A stretch of 47,273 nucleotides of DNA from positions 1-47,273 of the forward strand of contig CAYWJU010000013.1 in NCBI GenBank assembly GCA_964458645.1. The letters are read 5' to 3'. Source of the stretch: DAORHV01 sp964458645 (GTDB lineage: Bacteria > Patescibacteriota > Gracilibacteria > Peribacterales > Peribacteraceae). A model generated the notes under the pieces. It saw only the letters and a program-made list of their open reading frames with translations, searched no databases and was not told where the DNA came from. Numbering within the stretch: the stretch's first letter is position 1; the number at the start of each line of letters is the position of its first letter. The translations under genes and the position numbers were made by a program. Below, in pieces: positions 42,214-47,273 of this stretch.

Positions 42214-43641
42214 CTAGGCAGCAATACGAATCTGGATCGTCGTAGCGCGTTCGTCGCCGGTGGCGATGTCCGAGATCACGACGAAGCGGTCACCCTTCTT
42301 CAGAAGAGCTTCCTTCTTCACGATAGCGAGGGCGTTCTTCACGGTTGCCTCCGGGTTATCGCGCAGTTCAATGCAGAACGGCTTTACGCCCCACACCGGA
42401 GCCAGCTTGCGCTGTACGCTTTCGGTGTCGGTAAAGGCCAAGATGGGGATCAATGGGCGGCAGTTGCTGACTGCCTTGGCAGTGAAACCGCTCTTGGTGA
42501 TGACGACGATCGCCTTGGCCTGCAGGCTGTAAGCCAGCACGCTGGCGGCCAAAGACTCCTCACGGCGAGGACGCTCGTCCATGTCGGTGGTCTCACCACA
42601 CTCGGTGGCCATGAGCATGGATTCCATCGGGTCGACGTTGGTCTCGTTTGCCTTCAGGATCTGAGCCATGGCGGCCAAAGACTTGTACGGATACATACCG
42701 CCGGCTGTCTCGCCGGAAAGCATGGTGCAGTCGGCCTGGATGAGCGAAGCGTAGGCAACGTCAGTCACTTCGGCGCGGGTCGGTGCGCGGTTGGTGATCA
42801 TGCTTTCCAACATGTGCGTGGCGACGATGACGAATTTGCCCTTCTCGCGGCACAGGCGGACGATCTCGTTCTGGACGCGCGGGACATCTTCGAACGGAAT
42901 CTCGCAACCAAGGTCGCCGCGGGCGATCATAATACCGTCGGAGGCATCGACGATGGCCTCGATGTTCTCCACGGACTGTGGAGTCTCGATTTTGGCGATG
43001 ATCTGCGTGTCGGCCTTGCGCTTCTTAATGAAGTCGCGGACTTCCTTCACGTCATCGGCGCTGCGGATGAACGACGTTGCGAAGAAGTCGACACCCTGCT
43101 GAATACCGAATTCAATGTCTTCCCAGTCCTTCTCGGTGAAGGACGGCAGGCTGACGTAGGCACCCGGAATGTTCACGTGGCGGCGGGAACCGATCGTTCC
43201 GGCTTCGCGGGCGCGGGCGATGACGTTCTTGCCTTCGATCTTCACGACGTCCATCTCCATGGCTCCGTTGTCGATGATGATGGTGTCGGCGTTCTTCACG
43301 TCGTGGGCGAACTTGTCGTAGTTCAGTTCCAGGGCGATGTGCTTCTCCTTACCCGTGATCTTCGGGGTGAAGATGATCAGGTCACCTTCCTTCACGACGT
43401 GCTTCTCCTTCACGTCGCCGGTGCGGATGCCCGAACCGCGGACGTCCAAAAGGATGCCGAGCGAGTGCTTTCCTTTCTTGTTGATGTCTTTGACCATCTT
43501 AATGACCTTTCCGTGCGACTCGTGGGAGCCGTGGGAGAAGTTGAGGCGGCACACGTTGGCGCCGAGGTCGGCGAGCTTCTCGATACCCTCAGGGGTGCCG
43601 CAAGCGGGACCGATCGTTGCAATGATTTTGGTAAAACGCAT
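42214..43641 (-). CDS. pyk: Pyruvate kinase
   Basis: Converts PEP and ADP to pyruvate and ATP in glycolysis. At 475 aa it has the barrel motifs: KIIATIGPACG, RLNFSHGSHESH, AKIETPQSVENI, DGIMIARGDLGCEIP (Mg2+ and PEP sites) and ATHMLESMITNRAPTRAEVT. The usual DTKGPEIRTG is LDVRGSGIRTGD, with Val for the Thr next to the K+ site. The C-terminal domain is complete. The promoter may be TAGACT about 42 nt upstream; the leader is pyrimidine-rich (ttcttcccccttttt). Confidence 0.97.
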   Translation of the reverse strand: MRFTKIIATIGPACGTPEGIEKLADLGANVCRLNFSHGSHESHGKVIKMVKDINKKGKHSLGILLDVRGSGIRTGDVKEKHVVKEGDLIIFTPKITGKEKHIALELNYDKFAHDVKNADTIIIDNGAMEMDVVKIEGKNVIARAREAGTIGSRRHVNIPGAYVSLPSFTEKDWEDIEFGIQQGVDFFATSFIRSADDVKEVRDFIKKRKADTQIIAKIETPQSVENIEAIVDASDGIMIARGDLGCEIPFEDVPRVQNEIVRLCREKGKFVIVATHMLESMITNRAPTRAEVTDVAYASLIQADCTMLSGETAGGMYPYKSLAAMAQILKANETNVDPMESMLMATECGETTDMDERPRREESLAASVLAYSLQAKAIVVITKSGFTAKAVSNCRPLIPILAFTDTESVQRKLAPVWGVKPFCIELRDNPEATVKNALAIVKKEALLKKGDRFVVISDIATGDERATTIQIRIAA

Positions 43642-43730
43642 AAAAAGGGGGAAGAATCCGACGACATGTCGGGCGGCAAAGAGTCTAGCACAGCAAAACC
43701 GGAAATACAGCCCATCCGAAGAGCGTCAGA

Positions 43731-45266
43731 TCAGCGTTCGCGAGGAACGGCAATCAGGCTTTTCTTTTCGCATTTCACGCAATGCAATTCCCACAGCGGG
43801 AAAATGGCACGTGACGTCACTCCGGCATCGGAAATGGGTTCGTAGTAGCTCAAAGGACGGTAGAACTGGAACCCTGCGAAGATACAGACGCCCAACACGG
43901 TCAAGATGACGATCTTCAGGTTTTCATTGATCTTCACTTTGCCGAAGCTGTTGATGTTCTCCACGACCAAGCCGAACAAAATGAAGCTGAAGAACAGCGG
44001 CAAGAAGTAGTGATACAAGTACATCACACGGTCAAGCATGCTAATGCCACCCATGTAGCCGTAGTACAGCAGGAGGAACACTCCAAGTACCATGCGGTGA
44101 CGGATTTTTTCTTTTAACGGGAAAATAAATGATCCGAAGAACAGTGCAGTTGCGAGAAAGACGCCAAGCAAGCTCAGGAACCAGATCACGGGGTTGGCTT
44201 GCAGGTACAAGTATCGTGTCATGCCGCTCGTCGTCTGTTCCCAACGGTAGTTAATGGACCGACCGCCGAACGGCCAGAAGAAGAACGGACTACCGTTTTC
44301 ATCCGGCTTGCAAAGGTCCAGACGCGGCACTCCTTTGTTGTAATACGTGACGTACGACAACGAATCCCGGATCATGATCGGGAAATACAGCAACGATGCG
44401 GTCTTCCCTTCACTCAGTAGTTGCTTGTATTGCTCGGAGGCATAGTAATAGCCACCGGTATTCAGCACGGGGTTCACCTTTGTCGCAATCGCGAAATGGG
44501 TTTGCCAAACACCGATGAACGCCACGGCAAACGAGCCGAGTGCGACAATCAGAAACAGCGAAACGCGCTTCCAATTCGGGTAGAGCCGAAAGAGCACCGG
44601 CAAAAACAAAGCAACCAACACCAATGCCACTAATTTCGTCGTCAGCGCAAAACCGAATGCCGCGCCGAACACGGCGGCCCAAAACAAAAACCACTTTTGC
44701 GGCATGCGTTCCTCATTCCTTCCTCCCAGCAAGAGCAGGAACCCTAAAATCATTGCTGCGGCAAAGAACAGCAGCGGGGAATCGGTCATTGCCCCTCGAC
44801 TGTGCACGATCAGTGCATTATCGAAGATATACAGAAAGCTTAATAAGGAGGAAATCGCACTACTTCTTGTAAGTACAAGGAAAATACCGAACAGCAACGG
44901 CGTAGTCAGCCATGCCAAAAGCGCCGGAAACAATCGATACCCCACGAAGGAAAATCCCTGGGGAAAACCGCGAGCGTAGTCGGTATCGATGAATTTGGCG
45001 TTATTCTCCGGCGTGTTGGAGCTCGTAATTTTTTCGCCCAACGCAATCAGCATCTTGCCGAGCGGCGGATGCTGTTCCATAAAAAATGTACCGTTTAAGT
45101 ATTTTTGTGCGGAAGCAATATGGTATGGCTCGTCCCAGAACACATTCGGCGGGTAGTCGTAGCGATAGCAGTAGGTAAAGAAGGATGTCGCAACGATAAA
45201 AATCAGATACATCCAGCCGTTGGCGCCCATAAGAGGAGCAGCCGAATTTGCTTTGGGGTTTTTCAT
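43731..45266 (-). CDS. PMT-family protein mannosyltransferase-like membrane protein
   Basis: A 511-aa GT-C membrane enzyme with about eleven helices. The first outside loop carries FWDEPYHIASAQKYLNGTFF and MEQHPPLGKMLIALGEKI, the DE and HPPLGK signature of polyprenyl-phosphate-mannose protein mannosyltransferases. It would transfer a lipid-linked sugar to secreted proteins, and the Ser/Thr-rich proteins next door are plausible targets. The leaderless promoter TTCACA, 18 bp, TACACT ends 7 nt before this ATG; the upstream ATG (45284) lies inside the promoter. Confidence 0.9.
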   Translation of the reverse strand: MKNPKANSAAPLMGANGWMYLIFIVATSFFTYCYRYDYPPNVFWDEPYHIASAQKYLNGTFFMEQHPPLGKMLIALGEKITSSNTPENNAKFIDTDYARGFPQGFSFVGYRLFPALLAWLTTPLLFGIFLVLTRSSAISSLLSFLYIFDNALIVHSRGAMTDSPLLFFAAAMILGFLLLLGGRNEERMPQKWFLFWAAVFGAAFGFALTTKLVALVLVALFLPVLFRLYPNWKRVSLFLIVALGSFAVAFIGVWQTHFAIATKVNPVLNTGGYYYASEQYKQLLSEGKTASLLYFPIMIRDSLSYVTYYNKGVPRLDLCKPDENGSPFFFWPFGGRSINYRWEQTTSGMTRYLYLQANPVIWFLSLLGVFLATALFFGSFIFPLKEKIRHRMVLGVFLLLYYGYMGGISMLDRVMYLYHYFLPLFFSFILFGLVVENINSFGKVKINENLKIVILTVLGVCIFAGFQFYRPLSYYEPISDAGVTSRAIFPLWELHCVKCEKKSLIAVPRER

Positions 45267-45273
45267 CCCGCGT

Positions 45274-45303
45274 AGTGTACCCATGGTTTTAGGAAACTGT
45301 GAA
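45274..45303 (-). promoter_or_regulatory. Promoter of the PMT gene, leaderless type
   Basis: On the minus strand TTCACA (45298-45303), 18-bp spacer, TACACT (45274-45279), 7 nt to the ATG. Confidence 0.7.
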
Positions 45304-45353
45304 GTCCGTTCCTCTAGACGAAGAAAATGCGTGTGCTACAGTACCGGTTGACC

Positions 45354-45920
45354 ATGTTTTCCCGTCCCACGATCGCGCGCATCGCCATTGGCATTTTGCT
45401 GGGCGTCGTGCTTGGGGTGGTTTTGCATGAATCAAATACTCGCCAGTCACCAGTCTCCTTTAAAGGAGACTTAAGCACTTCCGCGTATTACATTTCCTCA
45501 TACTCTTCCGCTTGCGCAATGGGTACGGCATGGTCGCACGGAGGATGCGGCGTTGGTTGCACCGAAGTTCCTCAGGTGTGGCCGGATTGCGTAGGTGGGA
45601 TTGCAACGCTGGAGGAATGCAATGCCATATATCAGAGCAGCTGCAGCATGAGTTCGTCGTATTCCTCCTCAGTCTATTGCTGCTACGGATACGGTCAGCC
45701 CAATAACTGTATTACGGCTGCACCAGGTGCCTGTGGTGAAAATAGTACTGAATATGCCGATGATCTTTCGTGTATGGACAGCTGCGGGATTGAGCCTTCA
45801 TCCTCTAGTGAGTACTCATCGGACTCCAGTGAGTCTTCCTCCTCTTCTGAAAACTACTGCTGCAACGTCGTGACGGGTTCTTGTGAAACAGTTGTTCCTA
45901 CTTCCGCCTCCCCATCATAG
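45354..45920 (+). CDS. Secreted Cys-rich, Ser-rich protein (188 aa)
   Basis: A signal anchor (MFSRPTIARIAIGILLGVVL) is followed by a Cys-rich body with 17 or so cysteines (GGCGVGCTE, DCVGG, EECNAIY, YCCYGYGQPNNC, LSCMDSCG) interleaved with Ser-rich tracts (SSSSEYSSDSSESSSSSE). Many cysteines imply disulfide-stabilised surface modules. The family is unknown. It ends 6 bp before the next gene, which shares the CCYGYG/CCGYG module, so the two may be tandem paralogues. TACAGT lies 11 nt before the ATG. Confidence 0.75.
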   Translation: MFSRPTIARIAIGILLGVVLGVVLHESNTRQSPVSFKGDLSTSAYYISSYSSACAMGTAWSHGGCGVGCTEVPQVWPDCVGGIATLEECNAIYQSSCSMSSSYSSSVYCCYGYGQPNNCITAAPGACGENSTEYADDLSCMDSCGIEPSSSSEYSSDSSESSSSSENYCCNVVTGSCETVVPTSASPS

Positions 45921-45926
45921 TCGTTC

Positions 45927-47273
45927 ATGAATGCAAAGCTACTTTCACGGGCGGGAATTGGAGTGGCTCTTGTAGGTGTCATCGTTGCTGCTTTGACCTT
46001 TGTTTTTTTGCAGCCGCAAAAAGTTTTTATTCGTGCAGATACGGGTTGTGTCTCAAACAGTGATTGTACCGATCCGGCATTCCCGGTTTGTTGCACGGCA
46101 GGGTGTGCCACCTCATGCAACATGTTCTGCTGTGGATACGGCGCCGATGCCAACACATGCTTGTCGGTAACGCCTACGACTGTCGATCTCTGTATCGATG
46201 GAAATACCACTGGGGACTCCACCTGTGGTGGAGGATGTGGTAGTTCATCTTCGGATGCCTGGTGCGTGGGAGACACCGATGGCGACGGCGACTGCGATGA
46301 CGACCCGGCCCACGTCTGTTGCGACGGCGTGTGTCAGTTGCCGGATATGTGCGCTTCGTCTTCCTCTTCTGAAGCAGCAGTTTGTGAAGGCTCCTACCCG
46401 TCACTCGCGGCCTGCCAAACACATCCTTCCTGTAATCCTGGTGGCACTACCCCCGGTACCACTCCAGGAACAACTCCAGGTACGACGCCTGGCACTACCC
46501 CCGGTACCACTCCAGGAACAACTCCAGGTACGACGCCTGGCACTACTCCCGGAACTACTCCAGGCACAACGCCGGGTACTACACCTGGAACAACTCCTGG
46601 TACGACCCCAGGTACTACTCCCGGAACTACTCCAGGCACTACCCCCGGTACCACGCCAGGTACTACCCCAGGAACAACTCCAGGTACCACACCTGGTACC
46701 ACGCCAGGTACTACTCCCGGAACCACTCCGGGCACTACTCCTGGTACGACGCCGACGCCAAGTTCGGCAGCCAGCTCTGCTACAAATTCCAGTAATGCCT
46801 CCAGCAAAGCTTCTTCAACCGCTTCCTCTACTGCGTCTTCGAAGGCCTCCAGCAAAGCTTCTTCCACTGCCTCCTCTACCGCATCGTCGAAAGCCTCCAG
46901 CGCTCTCTCATCCTCAAAAGCATCCAGCGCTCTTTCGTCATCAAAAGCTTCAAGCGCCCTTTCATCATCAAAAGCCTCCAGCGCCCTTTCTTCGTCAATT
47001 GCATCATCGAATGCTTCTAGCGTGGCTTCCTCGGCTGTGTCATCTGCCGCAAGCTCAGCTAAATCATCGTCAGTAAGTTCTGCAAAATCTTCTTCTGTTA
47101 GCTCTGCGAAATCCTCTTCTGTTAGTTCTGCAAAATCTTCTTCTGTTAGCTCTGCGAAATCTTCTTCTGTTAGCTCTGCAAAATCATCGTCAGTAAGTTC
47201 TGCAAAATCTTCTTCAGTTAGCTCCGCACGTTCGTCGTCAGTAAGTTCTGCAAAATCTTCTTCTGTGAGTTCG
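45927..47273 (+). CDS. Large repetitive surface protein, cut by the window end (≥449 aa)
   Basis: Signal anchor MNAKLLSRAGIGVALVGVIV, then a Cys-rich N-terminal domain (about 40-165, with DTDGDGDCDDDPAHVCC, a thrombospondin type 3-like Ca-binding motif), about 26 copies of PGTT (residues ~170-275), Ser/Ala blocks of the type KASSALSSS (about 320-355) and at least eight 8-residue units SSAKSSSV. The frame is open to the edge, and no stop is seen. Architecture points to a cell-wall-spanning stalk or adhesin with Thr/Ser-rich, glycosylation-ready repeats. Confidence 0.85.
   Translation, partial: MNAKLLSRAGIGVALVGVIVAALTFVFLQPQKVFIRADTGCVSNSDCTDPAFPVCCTAGCATSCNMFCCGYGADANTCLSVTPTTVDLCIDGNTTGDSTCGGGCGSSSSDAWCVGDTDGDGDCDDDPAHVCCDGVCQLPDMCASSSSSEAAVCEGSYPSLAACQTHPSCNPGGTTPGTTPGTTPGTTPGTTPGTTPGTTPGTTPGTTPGTTPGTTPGTTPGTTPGTTPGTTPGTTPGTTPGTTPGTTPGTTPGTTPGTTPGTTPGTTPGTTPGTTPTPSSAASSATNSSNASSKASSTASSTASSKASSKASSTASSTASSKASSALSSSKASSALSSSKASSALSSSKASSALSSSIASSNASSVASSAVSSAASSAKSSSVSSAKSSSVSSAKSSSVSSAKSSSVSSAKSSSVSSAKSSSVSSAKSSSVSSARSSSVSSAKSSSVSS
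46443..46757 (+). repeat. About 26 tandem 12-bp units encoding PGTT
   Basis: Units of the type ccaggtactacc vary at third positions (ggt/gga/ggc, act/acc/aca) but keep PGTT, pointing to selection on the protein. Blocks of about 48 bp also repeat exactly (46451 and 46499), which suggests recent expansion. Confidence 0.92.
46884..47273 (+). repeat. Ser-rich tandem repeats (27-bp and 24-bp units)
   Basis: First, four to five 27-bp units encoding KASSALSSS (about 46884-46995), then from about 47052 at least nine 24-bp units encoding SSAKSSSV (tctgcaaaatcttcttctg-type) running to the edge. Such arrays are prone to collapse in assembly, so the copy number is a minimum. Confidence 0.9.

Noticed and set aside
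42814..43845. 343-aa plus-strand frame opposite pyk
   Set aside because: A mirror of pyk codon bias with Asp/His/Val/Leu-rich low complexity.
46443..46757. CRISPR array
   Set aside because: The units are contiguous 12-bp coding repeats (PGTT) without spacers, and no cas gene is present.
46198..47076. 292-aa plus-strand frame rich in Leu/Pro/Gln, and a 157-aa minus frame of VPGV repeats
   Set aside because: Both are other-frame readings of the PGTT/Ser repeat gene that starts at 45927.

Overview
This 47 kb window looks like part of a chromosome from a Candidate Phyla Radiation (CPR) bacterium, most likely from the Peregrinibacteria/Peribacteria group. That placement is inferred from style: many short orphan proteins, lipoproteins and secreted proteins with Ser/Ala-rich linkers, a MurE-like ligase without the usual N-terminal domain, a PMT-type mannosyltransferase, and moderate GC content. 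TGA is used as a normal stop and conserved genes carry no in-frame TGA, so the Gly-TGA code of Gracilibacteria/Absconditabacteria does not apply. No phage, IS element, CRISPR array or rRNA was found. The tRNAs are Leu(CAG), Pro(CGG), Ser(TGA) and Ser(GCT).

Layout. 1-3.4 kb: small unknown genes, plsC, a stem-loop repeat region with a gene remnant, and a DUF4145 protein. 3.4-5.6 kb: groES-groEL under a CIRCE operator that overlaps a sigma70 promoter. 5.6-12.2 kb: orphan helical proteins, tRNA-Leu, lipoproteins, two divergent MsrB repair enzymes, a YggT-like protein, an M23 peptidase-like lipoprotein and an ECF-S-like membrane protein. 12.2-20.7 kb: an O-antigen ligase-like protein, lipoproteins, tRNA-Pro, an MFS exporter, a Bcp-type peroxiredoxin and a Sel1 lipoprotein. 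20.7-27.4 kb: LemA, a TPM-domain protein, secreted/lipoproteins and a PKD-repeat surface protein interrupted by a 10-N assembly gap. 27.4-32.7 kb: tsaD, lgt, a MurE-like ligase, a riboflavin-kinase-like protein and an aquaporin-family channel. 32.7-38.7 kb: two tRNA-Ser genes with related repeats, a pilin-like DUF4215 protein, CutA, a P-type Ca2+-ATPase-like pump and a DOT1-like methyltransferase. 38.8-45.3 kb: an L,D-transpeptidase, a GT4 glycosyltransferase, rsmH-ftsL, pyruvate kinase and a PMT-like mannosyltransferase. 45.3 kb to the end: two Cys-rich, Ser-rich secreted proteins; the second carries about 26 PGTT repeats and runs off the window.

Together the genes describe a small-genome cell that invests in its envelope: lipoprotein lipidation (lgt), peptidoglycan enzymes, surface glycosylation, oxidative repair (MsrB, peroxiredoxin) and repetitive surface proteins.

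The most striking signal is how genes start. Shine-Dalgarno sequences are almost absent. About sixteen genes have a TAnnnT -10 box ending only 6-9 nt before the start codon, often with a good -35 box, which predicts leaderless mRNAs. In two cases the codon at that position is ATA (6983, minus) or ATC (30915, minus), suggesting leaderless initiation on non-canonical codons. Most other genes have pyrimidine-rich leaders.
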